Below the pieces are notes generated by a model. The model searched no databases, had not been told where the DNA came from, and worked only from the letters and a program-made list of their open reading frames with translations. A program made the translations under genes and the position numbers. Shown piece by piece: positions 16,989 through 24,932 of a stretch of 64,000 nt of DNA; within the stretch, counting starts at the first letter, position 1, and every line of letters begins with the position of its first letter. Origin of the DNA: Candidatus Roseilinea sp. (lineage in GTDB: Bacteria; Chloroflexota; Anaerolineae; J036; Brachytrichaceae); the NCBI GenBank assembly GCA_025998955.1, contig AP024676.1, positions 3,038,001 to 3,102,000 of the forward strand, read 5' to 3'.

Positions 16989-18989
16989 TCATGCCTCCAG
17001 GTTCAGCCACTTCACCTCGTCGGGGGTGAGCGTCACGTCCAGCGCCGGCAGCGACGTGCGCAGCTCGTAGAGCGTGCGCGGTCCGATCAGCGGGAAGGTA
17101 GGGAAAGGCTGATGCAGCACATAGGCCAGCGCGATGTTGATCGGCAGGACGCCGTATCGCCTTGCCAGCTCGCGCGCCCGGCGCAGCCGCTCGAAGTTGT
17201 CGTCGCTGAACCAGCAGCGCACCCGCTCCGGGTCGGCCTTGAAGTCCGGCGATGTGTCATCCAGGAAGAAGCCGCGTGCCTGCGACGACCAGGGAAACAG
17301 CGGCGTCTGGGTGCGCGTCAGCCAGTCGCGGAACTCCGGCGCGCTCGCGCTCAGGCAACCCTCCCAGGGAGGCTCGATCATCCGCGCCAGGCTGAAGTTG
17401 TTGCTGATCACGCTGAAGCCCTGGAGGCCGTGCGCGGCAGCGTAGGCATTGGCTGCCTCGATGCGCTCGATCGTCCAGTTCGACCCGCCGAAGGCGCGCA
17501 TGCGGCCGGCGCGATAGTGCTCGTTCAGCGCCTCGACGAATTCGCCCACCGGCACCTGGGGGTTGTCGCGGTGCAGCATGTAGATGTCCACATAGTCGGT
17601 TTGCAGCCGCTCCAGGCTGATGGCGAACTGGCGGTTCAGATCCTCCGGCGTGCAGAACGGCGTGTGCGCGCCCTTGTCGAGGATGACCACTTCCTCGCGG
17701 ATGCCCCGATTGCGGATCCACTGGCCGAGCAACGTCTCATGCTTGCCGTTGCCGTAAATGAAGGCCGTGTCGAAGGCGTTGCCGCCATGCTCGAAGAACG
17801 CGTCGAACATCACCGAGGCGTAGGCGATGTTCTCCTGGTTATCTACGCCCAGCACCAGACGCGAGACCGGCTTGTCCACACCGGCGATCTGGTCATACCG
17901 CATGCGGTGGTCGCTACGCCGGGCCAGCGGCCGGCGGCTGACCGTCAGCTTCATCTCCGGCGCGTCCGGCCGCTCTTGAGCGTAGGTCAGGCCGATGGCC
18001 TGTCGCCAGCGATCAAGCGTGTGCATGTTGCCCAGCGAGTCGTCCCAGCTCATCGCCGGCGGGGGCGCCTGGCGACGTTCGATGTTGCGCGCGACGGTAT
18101 CGGCCTCGATGGCGTAGAGCCATTCGTCGCACTCAATTTCGACGATGCGCTTCGGCTCGCCGCGACGCTGCACGATGATATCGGTCACGCCGCCGTGAGG
18201 CGCAGGGATCCAGGGTGAGGTGAGCAAGATATCCCCTTCTGTGCCGAAGATGTGGACGACGTTGCGCATGTGCAACATCACACCGGTCGCGATTTGCGCG
18301 ACGATGCCGCCTTCGAATTCGAGCGTGCCAACGGCGTACTCATCCACGCCGGTGGTTAGGTTCAGCCTGCCCGCGCCGAACACCTGGACCGGGTTAGCGA
18401 AGTCGCGCCCGAGTGCCGCGCCGGCGATCAGGCGCGCCATCGAAACCGGATAACAGCCGACGTCGAGGATAGCACCGCCACCCAGCGCGTTGCTGAGCAA
18501 GCGATGCTCCGGGCCGACGCGCGCGTGAAAGCCGAACGCAGCTTGAATCATCCGCACGTCGCCGATGACGCCCTGCCGGATCAGCTCGACCAGCTTGGCG
18601 GTCTGCGGATGGCAGCGATACATGAACGCCTCCATCAGGAAGACATCGTGTTCGCGGGCCGCCTCGACCACGGCTTGCGCCTGCGGATAGTTCAACGCGA
18701 GCGGCTTCTCGCACAGGACATGCTTGCCCGCCTCGGTGGCTTTGATGGCCCATTCGGCATGCAGCGGGTGCGGCGTGGCGATGTACACAGCGTCTACGTC
18801 CGGGTCGGCCAGCAGCGCCTCGTAGCCGGCGTAGCGCTTGGGGATGTCGAACTCGTCGCCGAATTGATCGGCGGATGACTGTGACCGGCTGGCAACGGCG
18901 ACCAGGCTGCCCGTGGACGAGCGCCGCACGCCAGCGGCGAAGGTTTTAGCGATATTGCCGGTAGAGAGAATGCCCCAGCGGAGTGTCAT
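16989..18989 (-). CDS. Gfo/Idh/MocA oxidoreductase fused to an aldo/keto reductase
   Basis: A 666-residue two-enzyme fusion. Residues about 1-340 are a Gfo/Idh/MocA NAD(P)-dependent sugar dehydrogenase (WGILSTGNIAKTFAAGV; EKP motif in HVLCEKPLALNYP; DVGCYPVSMARL). Residues about 365-666 are an aldo/keto reductase with the tetrad Asp/Tyr (FDTAFIYGNGKHE), Lys (VVILDKGAH) and His (IYMLHRDNP). The frame is continuous with no internal start of its own in a good context. Linked redox steps on a sugar or polyol are a reasonable guess, for example epimerisation through a keto intermediate. The start region adjoins a repeat block, so its promoter lies in or beyond that block. Confidence 0.88.
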   Translation of the reverse strand: MTLRWGILSTGNIAKTFAAGVRRSSTGSLVAVASRSQSSADQFGDEFDIPKRYAGYEALLADPDVDAVYIATPHPLHAEWAIKATEAGKHVLCEKPLALNYPQAQAVVEAAREHDVFLMEAFMYRCHPQTAKLVELIRQGVIGDVRMIQAAFGFHARVGPEHRLLSNALGGGAILDVGCYPVSMARLIAGAALGRDFANPVQVFGAGRLNLTTGVDEYAVGTLEFEGGIVAQIATGVMLHMRNVVHIFGTEGDILLTSPWIPAPHGGVTDIIVQRRGEPKRIVEIECDEWLYAIEADTVARNIERRQAPPPAMSWDDSLGNMHTLDRWRQAIGLTYAQERPDAPEMKLTVSRRPLARRSDHRMRYDQIAGVDKPVSRLVLGVDNQENIAYASVMFDAFFEHGGNAFDTAFIYGNGKHETLLGQWIRNRGIREEVVILDKGAHTPFCTPEDLNRQFAISLERLQTDYVDIYMLHRDNPQVPVGEFVEALNEHYRAGRMRAFGGSNWTIERIEAANAYAAAHGLQGFSVISNNFSLARMIEPPWEGCLSASAPEFRDWLTRTQTPLFPWSSQARGFFLDDTSPDFKADPERVRCWFSDDNFERLRRARELARRYGVLPINIALAYVLHQPFPTFPLIGPRTLYELRTSLPALDVTLTPDEVKWLNLEA

Positions 18990-19198
18990 AGGTTTGAGTT
19001 GTGAGTTGTGAGTTTTGAGTTGTGAGTTGTGAGTTGTAAGTTGTGAGCTATGAGTTGTGAGCTATGCGCTATGCGCTTTGCGCTTTGCGTTTTACGCCTT
19101 GCGTCTAGCGTCCTACGCCTTGTGTCCTTCGCCCAACTTCCGACTCCCTGAATCCCTAATCTCTAATCTCTAATCTCTAATCCCTAATCCCTGACCTC
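18990..19198. repeat. Long degenerate word-repeat block
   Basis: This is the longest example in the window. It holds GAGTTGTGAGTTTTGAGTTG words, then GCGCTTTGCGTTTTACGCC words, then TAATCTCTAATCTCTAATCC words, ending in CCCTGACCTC. Each word family is reused in other gaps (372-512, 8319-8378, 26841-26944). It separates two minus-strand genes and ends right at the hpt stop codon. Confidence 0.88.
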
Positions 19199-19780
19199 TC
19201 ACTGATACTCCTTCTTCACCGTGCCGATGAAGGGCAGGTTGCGGAAGTATTCGTCCAGGTCGAGGCCATAGCCGAACACGAATTCATCGGGGATCTCGAA
19301 GCCGAGGTAACTGATCGGCACGTAGACCTCCCGGCGGGCCGGCTTGTTGAGCAACGCGCACACGCGCAGGCTGGCCGGCTCGCGCGTCTGCAACAGGCGT
19401 AGCACGTGGTCAATCGTGTGGCCGCTGTCAATGATGTCCTCGACGAGTAACACGTGGCGCCCGCGCACGTCGGTGTTCAGGTCGAGCGTAATGCGCGGCT
19501 GACCGCGCGTCGCCCGCGCGCCGACGCCGTAGGACGATACCGCCATGAAGTCCACATGGTGCGGCGCGCTGATGTGTTTCATCAGGTCGGCAAGGAACAT
19601 CACGCCGCCGCGCAAGATGCACACCAGCAGCGGCGTCTTGCCGGCGTAGTCAGACGAGATTTGCGCGCCTAGTTCGGCGACGCGCCGGTTGAGCTGTTCC
19701 TCCGTAATCAGCACGCGGTCGAGCAGCGCGGAATAGCCGCCACGCGCAATCGCATCTTCCAGGCGAGAGAGGTTAGCCAT
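19199..19780 (-). CDS. hpt: Hypoxanthine phosphoribosyltransferase
   Basis: A 193-residue type I phosphoribosyltransferase of purine salvage (hypoxanthine/guanine plus PRPP to IMP/GMP). The PRPP-binding motif VLLVEDIIDSGHTIDHVL and the early loop LLVCILRGGVMFLADLMKHI are clear, as is the C-terminal base-binding region (EFVFGYGLDLDEYFRNLPFIG). Length is normal. A TACAAT box lies 18 nt before the ATG. It stands between a repeat block and trxB on the same strand. Confidence 0.95.
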   Translation of the reverse strand: MANLSRLEDAIARGGYSALLDRVLITEEQLNRRVAELGAQISSDYAGKTPLLVCILRGGVMFLADLMKHISAPHHVDFMAVSSYGVGARATRGQPRITLDLNTDVRGRHVLLVEDIIDSGHTIDHVLRLLQTREPASLRVCALLNKPARREVYVPISYLGFEIPDEFVFGYGLDLDEYFRNLPFIGTVKKEYQ

Positions 19781-19878
19781 GGGCTGCTACGCAGCGAAAT
19801 TGTAGCCGCGCCTGCCGAACGGGAAAGTGCGCCTTGCCATCGTTGCGCTGCGCAGCGCCGGGCAAGACGTGCGTCGCC

Positions 19879-20823
19879 TCACCGCGCCGCAGCGCCGGTC
19901 CGCGCGCTTTCGAGGGCAGCCAGGAACTTCTCCGCTTCCATGGCGGCCATGCAGCCGAAGCCGGCGCTGGTGATCGCCTGCTTAAACCAGTTGTCATGCA
20001 CCTCGCCGGCAGCGAACACGCCGGGCACACTAGTATGCAGGCGCTGATCCACGATCAGATAGCCGTCGTCGTCCATCGCCAACTGACCTTTGAATATCTG
20101 CGTGTTTGGTTCGTGGCCGATGAAGACGAAGAAGCCATCCACCGGCTCCGTCCACATCTCGTTGGTCTTGGTGCTCCTCAGCACTACCGCGCTCACTTTG
20201 CCGTTGCCGATGATGCGCTCCACGACAGCGCTTTTGATGAACTCGATCTTGGGGTTTTGCATGGCGCGCTGTTGCAGCACGGCGCCGGCGCGGAACTCGT
20301 CGCGGCGATGCACGATGCGCACGCGCTTACCGAACTTGGTCAGGAACAAGCCTTCCTGGAAGGCGCTGTCGCCGCCGCCGACCACCATGATCTCCTTATC
20401 GCGGAAGAAGAAACCATCGCACGTGGCGCAGTAGCTCACGCCGCGCCCGATGAATTCTTCCTCGCCGGGGATGCCCAGCTTGCGCGGCGTGGCGCCCGTA
20501 GCCACAATGACGGCCTCGACTTCATATTCATGGTTGGATGACCACAGCTTGAACGGCCGCCGCGAGAAGTCCACCTTTTCGATGGTTTCCTCGACCATGC
20601 GCGCGCCGAATTTCTCGGCCTGCGCGCGCATCAGCGCGGTCAGTTCCGGCCCTTGCAGGCCGCTGGGGAAGCCGGGAAAGTTCTCCACCTCGGTCGTCGT
20701 CGCGATCTGCCCGCCGAACGACGGGCCGACGAACACTAGCGGCTCGCGGAATGCGCGGCCAGCGTAGAGCGCCGCCGTCAATCCGGCCGGCCCTGCACCG
20801 ATGATTGCCAGTTTATCTGCCAT
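19879..20823 (-). CDS. trxB: Thioredoxin-disulfide reductase
   Basis: A 314-residue FAD/NADPH enzyme that reduces thioredoxin. The FAD-binding GAGPAGLTAALYAGR is at the N-terminus, the redox pair CATC near residue 135 (VSYCATCDGFFF), the NADPH motif VGGGDSAFQEGLFL, and the C-terminal FAD loop GVFAAGEVHDNWFKQ. Family members usually carry GD in this loop where this one has GE. The ATG has GGAG about 8-9 nt upstream. It is followed by hpt after about 100 bp that includes a GC-rich palindrome (GCGCTGCGCAGCGC at 19845-19858). Confidence 0.95.
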   Translation of the reverse strand: MADKLAIIGAGPAGLTAALYAGRAFREPLVFVGPSFGGQIATTTEVENFPGFPSGLQGPELTALMRAQAEKFGARMVEETIEKVDFSRRPFKLWSSNHEYEVEAVIVATGATPRKLGIPGEEEFIGRGVSYCATCDGFFFRDKEIMVVGGGDSAFQEGLFLTKFGKRVRIVHRRDEFRAGAVLQQRAMQNPKIEFIKSAVVERIIGNGKVSAVVLRSTKTNEMWTEPVDGFFVFIGHEPNTQIFKGQLAMDDDGYLIVDQRLHTSVPGVFAAGEVHDNWFKQAITSAGFGCMAAMEAEKFLAALESARTGAAAR

Positions 20824-20949
20824 CTTGCGTGCTCCGAATCAATCGTCAACGCAATCGCGGACCTACCGGCCCGCGATCGCTATCAAACTTGCATTCTACC
20901 GAAGCGCATTAATCTTTCATTACATCGGCGCCATTGCCTGAGCAAGACG

Positions 20950-21574
20950 CACATCGGTAGCACGTCGGTAGCCGCGGGCTTTAGCCTGCGGCGATTGCCG
21001 CGCACCGATGACCATCGCGCCCTCAAGGGCGCGGCTACTCGCACGTCGGTAGCCACAGGCTTTAGGCCTGCGGCTTGCCGATGGCAACGGCGACGCGCAA
21101 GACGCACATCGGTAGCCGCAGGCTTTAGGCCTGCGGGGCGATTCCCGCGCACCGATGTCCATCGCGCCCTCAAGGGCGCGGCTACCGCACGCACGTCGGT
21201 AGTCGCGGGCTTTAGGCCTGCGGGGCGATTCCCGCGCACCGATGTCCATCGCGCCCTCAAGGGCGCGGCTACTCGCACGTCGGTAGTCGCGGGCTTCAGG
21301 CCTGCGGCGATTCCCACGCACCGACGGCCATCGCGCCCTCAAGGGCGCGGCTACTCGCACATCGGTAGCCGCAGGCTTTAGGCCTGCGGCGATTCCCACG
21401 CACCGACGGCCATCGCGCCCTCAAGGGCGCGGCTACCGCACGCACGTCGGTAGCACATCGGTAGCCGCAGGCTTTAGCCTGCGGCGATTCCCGCGCACCG
21501 ATGGCCATCGCGCGCCCTCAAGGGCGCGGCTACCCACGTACATCAGTCGCAGGCTTTAGCCTGCGACGATTGCT
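20950..21574. repeat. Array of two alternating hairpin repeats (about 8 + 6 copies)
   Basis: Two palindromic modules alternate across 620 bp. Module A is GCAGGCTTTAGGCCTGCGG (8 copies, some with TTTAGCCTG or CTTCAG), flanked by CGTCGGTAGC and CGATTCCCGCGCACCGATG. Module B is GCGCCCTCAAGGGCGCGGCTA (6 copies). The period varies from about 80 to 97 bp. There are no unique spacers, so it is not a CRISPR array. Open frames crossing it on both strands are by-products of the repeat. It lies between trxB and the DUF6421 gene, both on the minus strand. Confidence 0.92.
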
Positions 21575-21600
21575 CAGTGCCTTCGCGTCTTCGTGGTTGG
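21575..21600. repeat. Short CTTCGTGGTT word repeat
   Basis: GTGCCTTCGCGTCTTCGTGG matches the family of words whose complement (AACCACGAAG...) is inserted in the pduCD coding region at 9076-9181. It directly abuts the hairpin array. Confidence 0.5.
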
Positions 21601-21621
21601 GCAAGTGGTCGGCGGAGCCAA

Positions 21622-23709
21622 CTACGATTGCGCTGTATCCAACGTAGCCATCTTCTTCTGCAGCGTCTGGTAGAACAGGCTGAGCGGGAACTCGTCGTCA
21701 TGAACCTGCGCGATCCAAGCCTTCGGGTCGCTCTCGTCCTGCAAGACGCGGTTGCCTTTCTGCCACTTCGAGGCGATGTTCGGCCGCACGTATTGTGAGA
21801 TGAAGTCGTGCGCGGCGATCCAGTATTGCACCTTGGTCATGTCAATGCCGGCGCGATACAGGTCGTCAATCTGCGCGCGCAGCGCGCCGACGGCTGCCGG
21901 CAGCGCGTCCCAGTCCACACTCAACGTGTTGTCGCGCCACTGCACCACGCCTTTCTGGTGCAGGAAGGCAAAGAGCAACTGACCGCCCAAGCCGTCGTAG
22001 TTGCGCACGCGGCTGCCGGTAATCGGGAAGCGCAGGATGCGGTCGAGCAAGATGGCGTATTGCACGTAGTGGGCGAATGGAAATTCCCGCTCCAACTCGA
22101 CCGACTCGCAGAAGCTCCACAGGTCCACGCGCAGCTCCTCCAGCGAATACATCCAGTAGGGCAGGCGCTGACGGATCATGAAAGGATCGAAGGGTAGCTC
22201 GCCGTGGCTGTGCGATGTGTCGTGGATCAGGTCCCACAGCATGTAGGTCTCGCGCAACAGGTCGGGCGATTGGATCCAGGCAGCCATGTCGGGGGGCATG
22301 GTGAAGTTGAGGACGTGTGCCGCGCGCGTGATCGCCCGTCGGTAGCGCGCCGCTTCGCGGTCGCAGAAAATGCCGCCGAAGTTGTTGGTGGCCTTGGCCG
22401 CGACGGAGACCGTCTCGGGGAACAGCACCGCGCACTCGCTGGCGTAGCCGTCGGTGTAGTCCAGCAGCATGAGCGGCACGAACTTGTCGTTGTGATACTT
22501 GGCGCGCTCGAGATCGTCGAGCCAGTCCGGCCAGGGCACGCGCACCCAGAGCGCCTCGAAGCGCGTGTCGCTGCTGCCGTTCGGCGTGTACATCGGAAAG
22601 ATAACGAGGTGCTCGATGCCGTCGCGTCGCATCGCCTGTGGGTTGAACGCAGCCAGCGATTGCGCGAAGTCCGGCTTCTTGAAGCCACCGGCGACCCAGG
22701 CGCGCAGATCGGCGATGACGGCGTCGTGGTATGCCGCGAGGTGTGAGAAGCGCGGCCGTAGCGCGACGAGCGCGGCAATCATGCGCTCAACGAGCGCCTC
22801 GGCCTGTTCGGGCGTCGTTTGTGCAAGGTCGAGCGAACCGTCCGGCTGTTGCCAGCGGCGCAGCGCGTTGACGGCCTCCTTGAGCGCCGACCAGTCCCCA
22901 TCGCCCTCGCGTTGCACCGGCGTGGCGGCATCGGCGGTGCGCGCAAACGCCGGCTGCGCGACCCAGTAGGCGATGTTGAGCCAGAGCTGACGATGATCGT
23001 GTTCGCCGATGAACTCGTCGCCGAGCCAGTCCGAATCGGCGACCACGACGACGCGCCCCCGGCCGTAGGTCGCGGCAGCCATCACCGGCCGGCGCGGAGG
23101 CTGCGCGACGTCGGAAGTGAACATCACCGGCCGAGCGTCGCCTTGGACGCGCAGCACGCCGGCGCGATAGAGGCACGCCCGGCGCACCCGGTTCAGCAGG
23201 CCGGTCTGGGCCACGCCGTTCGTGCTCGGCTGGGCCAGGATCCAGCTCGAGACGCGATGGTGGTGTGTGTAGTCGAAGACGGTGGCGTTCTCGACGCAAA
23301 CGCCGAACTCGGCCAGCAGGTCATTCAGGTTGTTGCCGTATTTGTCCTGTTCGGTCTCGCCCAGCACGACCAGGCCACCGCCCGCGCGCACGAAATCGCG
23401 AATTGCGGCGATCTCCGCGTCGGTCAAGCGCGGCGAGTTCGTGTTTGTCGTATGCTCCCACTTGCGTTCGGATGGATGCGCGATGACGAGCACGTCGGCC
23501 GTGCGGAGCAATTCGGCGGTGAGCGGGGCGTCGGCGTTGCGCTCGACGATGAAGTCGCGCCGCGCCAATTCTTGCGCCGCTTGGGCGTAGGACGAGTCGA
23601 ACGGCGCTTCCGGTTGCATCTGGCGGGCCACGTCGGGCGAGATAGACCACGCCTCGCTGTGGTATTCGTCGAACAGCACGCGCGCGATCTTGCGCTGGTC
23701 GAGTTTCAT
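21622..23709 (-). CDS. DUF6421-family protein with an N-terminal GATase/DUF4350-like domain
   Basis: A 695-residue protein of unknown biochemical role. Residues about 270-690 match DUF6421, known from actinobacteria (HLVIFPMYTPNGSSDTRFEA, GIFCDREAARYRR, DTSHSHGELPFDPFMIRQR, RVRNYDGLGGQLLFAFLHQK, DDEFPLSLFYQTLQKK). Residues about 1-240 form a flavodoxin-like glutamine-amidotransferase-type domain (VLVIAHPSERK, IRDFVRAGGGLVVLGE, GRGRVVVVADSDWLGDE) that the actinobacterial proteins I know lack. ATG 23709 is chosen because AGGAGG sits at the right distance; ATG 23715 is the alternative. It is transcribed divergently from an Lrp regulator with a shared 95-bp control region. Confidence 0.8.
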   Translation of the reverse strand: MKLDQRKIARVLFDEYHSEAWSISPDVARQMQPEAPFDSSYAQAAQELARRDFIVERNADAPLTAELLRTADVLVIAHPSERKWEHTTNTNSPRLTDAEIAAIRDFVRAGGGLVVLGETEQDKYGNNLNDLLAEFGVCVENATVFDYTHHHRVSSWILAQPSTNGVAQTGLLNRVRRACLYRAGVLRVQGDARPVMFTSDVAQPPRRPVMAAATYGRGRVVVVADSDWLGDEFIGEHDHRQLWLNIAYWVAQPAFARTADAATPVQREGDGDWSALKEAVNALRRWQQPDGSLDLAQTTPEQAEALVERMIAALVALRPRFSHLAAYHDAVIADLRAWVAGGFKKPDFAQSLAAFNPQAMRRDGIEHLVIFPMYTPNGSSDTRFEALWVRVPWPDWLDDLERAKYHNDKFVPLMLLDYTDGYASECAVLFPETVSVAAKATNNFGGIFCDREAARYRRAITRAAHVLNFTMPPDMAAWIQSPDLLRETYMLWDLIHDTSHSHGELPFDPFMIRQRLPYWMYSLEELRVDLWSFCESVELEREFPFAHYVQYAILLDRILRFPITGSRVRNYDGLGGQLLFAFLHQKGVVQWRDNTLSVDWDALPAAVGALRAQIDDLYRAGIDMTKVQYWIAAHDFISQYVRPNIASKWQKGNRVLQDESDPKAWIAQVHDDEFPLSLFYQTLQKKMATLDTAQS

Positions 23710-23769
23710 CGTCATCTCCTCCTGCCGGCGCTTCACCGGCACATCCATTAAGAAAGATCGGCCAGGTGA

Positions 23770-23784
23770 CAAACGAATCGTTTG
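23770..23784. promoter_or_regulatory. 15-bp perfect palindrome, candidate Lrp operator
   Basis: CAAACGAATCGTTTG is a perfect inverted repeat of 7 bp arms around one base, in the control region between the divergent DUF6421 and Lrp genes. Lrp-family sites are typically 15-bp palindromes, so this is a good candidate for autoregulation and control of the neighbour. A TAAATT box (23789-23794) follows directly, so bound protein would overlap the lrp promoter. Confidence 0.5.
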
Positions 23785-23803
23785 CTGATAAATTCTATCG
23801 CCA

Positions 23804-24304
23804 ATGAATACTTCGTCAATCTCGCTCGATGACATAGATATCAAAATCTTGCAGCTGTTGCAGTCGAACGGCCGGCTGACGCACGCAGCGATCGGCAAGT
23901 CGGTAGGGCTGACCGGCCCGTCGGTGTATGCGCGGGTGCAGCGGCTGGAGCAGGCCGGCGTGATCCGCGGCTACGCGGCGGCGCTCGACCCATCCAAGAT
24001 CGGCCAGGGGTTCGTGGCCTTCATCCGCGTCACTACCTCCGCGGTGCCGGCGCGCAAAGGTGACGAGACTTTCGAACGCTTCGTTCACCGCGAGCCGCGC
24101 ATCGTGGAGTGCTACAGCGTAGATGGGGAAGACAGCTATCTGCTGAAGGTGCGCACCGACTCGCCGCGCGGCCTGCAAGATTTGCTCAATCGGTTGCGCG
24201 CGATCAAGAACGTGTCGCGCACGGTAACGACCATCGCTCTGGAGACGATCAAGGAAGCCGGGCCGACCGGGCCGGTGGATGGGAAGGTGTTGAAGGCCAT
24301 TTAA
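23804..24304 (+). CDS. Lrp/AsnC-family transcriptional regulator
   Basis: A 166-residue regulator. Residues about 8-60 are the winged helix-turn-helix (DIDIKILQLLQSNGRLTHAA, SVYARVQRLEQAGVIRGYAA). The rest is the RAM/AsnC ligand-binding beta-alpha domain (FVAFIRVTTS, REPRIVECYSVDGEDSYLLK, ending SRTVTTIALETIKE). Such proteins sense amino acids or related molecules. The ATG is 9 nt after a TAAATT box, with no ribosome site, so the message may be leaderless. It probably regulates the divergent DUF6421 gene and itself. Confidence 0.92.
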   Translation: MNTSSISLDDIDIKILQLLQSNGRLTHAAIGKSVGLTGPSVYARVQRLEQAGVIRGYAAALDPSKIGQGFVAFIRVTTSAVPARKGDETFERFVHREPRIVECYSVDGEDSYLLKVRTDSPRGLQDLLNRLRAIKNVSRTVTTIALETIKEAGPTGPVDGKVLKAI

Positions 24305-24305
24305 C

Positions 24306-24386
24306 CCCTACAAGGTTCGTGGAACCCTGTGGGAGTTGAGGGGTGAGGGGAAAAGCAAAAGACCCCGCTTGTGCCGCGGGGTCTTT
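24306..24386. terminator. Two hairpins, the second a strong bidirectional terminator
   Basis: AAAGACCCCGC (24358-24368) pairs perfectly with GCGGGGTCTTT (24376-24386), 11 pairs with a 7-nt loop and A/T tracts on both sides, which is ideal for the convergent lrp and small-protein genes. Just before it (24306-24333) CCCTACAAGGTTC faces GGAACCCTGTGGG, a weaker hairpin of the AGGTTC...GAACC type also seen at 33404. Confidence 0.8.
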
Positions 24387-24400
24387 CACACGTCGAATCG

Positions 24401-24616
24401 TCACTCGGCCGCCAGGCCCTTGCGGATGGCCGGCACCTGCGCCGCTTCGTCCTGCGCGCGGTTGGGCGTGAAGGCGCGCGCCAGCACAGCGAACGCGCGC
24501 TGCAGCACACCGGGGTTCTGCACCGCAACCTGCGCGAACCGGCGCTGTTCTTCGGCCTCCTTCAACATCTCTTCGTAACGCATCTTCGCGTACGTAGCAT
24601 CCATATAGGTAAACAT
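24401..24616 (-). CDS. Small hypothetical protein (71 aa)
   Basis: Starts MFTYMDATYAKMRYEEML with a very good ribosome site (AGGAGGTAAGGAG just before the ATG at 24616). The frame stays open 16 codons upstream, but that start has no such site. The protein is mostly charged alpha-helix with a middle hydrophobic stretch (VLQRAFAVLARAF). No known family. It has its own terminator, so it is probably a real, separately expressed small gene. Confidence 0.6.
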   Translation of the reverse strand: MFTYMDATYAKMRYEEMLKEAEEQRRFAQVAVQNPGVLQRAFAVLARAFTPNRAQDEAAQVPAIRKGLAAE

Positions 24617-24932
24617 CTCCTTACCTCCTGTGTTCGATTTCAGGCGGGCGCACATCACCCGCAACGCCGTTATAGGTCATCACGCGCGCGAAAAGTTGAC
24701 CTTTTCTGCCAGCGCCCTTGCCGGCTGCGGCGACAAGTTTTGACAAGGTGGCCGGCGACTGAAGCCGCGGCGCGCGATCGGCGAAGCCGGCCGTGCGCCG
24801 CTTCACTGAGCGTTGCGCCTGGATTCATTCGCTGCGCCAAGCGAGGCGCCTGTTTGCACCCATTCACAGACCCTTTACGCGCCGGCAGTAGAATGTGAAC
24901 GGAACGAACAGTGCGTTGTTCACGATGCCAGC
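24617..24932. other. Intergenic region between divergent genes
   Basis: About 315 bp. I see no conserved gene. It should hold the promoters of the small protein and the NB-ARC regulator. The frame of the regulator stays open back to a TTG at 24813, but the residues it would add look random. Confidence 0.4.

Noticed and set aside
16857-18218. A 453-codon + strand frame opposite the Gfo-AKR gene
   Set aside because: It lies wholly antisense to two recognisable enzyme domains and shows no family features. It is a product of high GC.
20883-21508. Several overlapping open frames with repeated AGLKPAATDVR-type peptides
   Set aside because: They are translations of the hairpin array in different frames and strands. 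The same peptide appears in more than one frame, and there is no ribosome site or family match.
20950-21574. Possible CRISPR array
   Set aside because: The repeats are two alternating palindromes with semi-conserved connectors and no unique spacers of constant length, and no cas gene is near.
24813-24932. Extended N-terminus for the NB-ARC regulator from TTG 24813
   Set aside because: The added 40 residues look random and the ATG at 24933 gives the normal start just before the helix-turn-helix.
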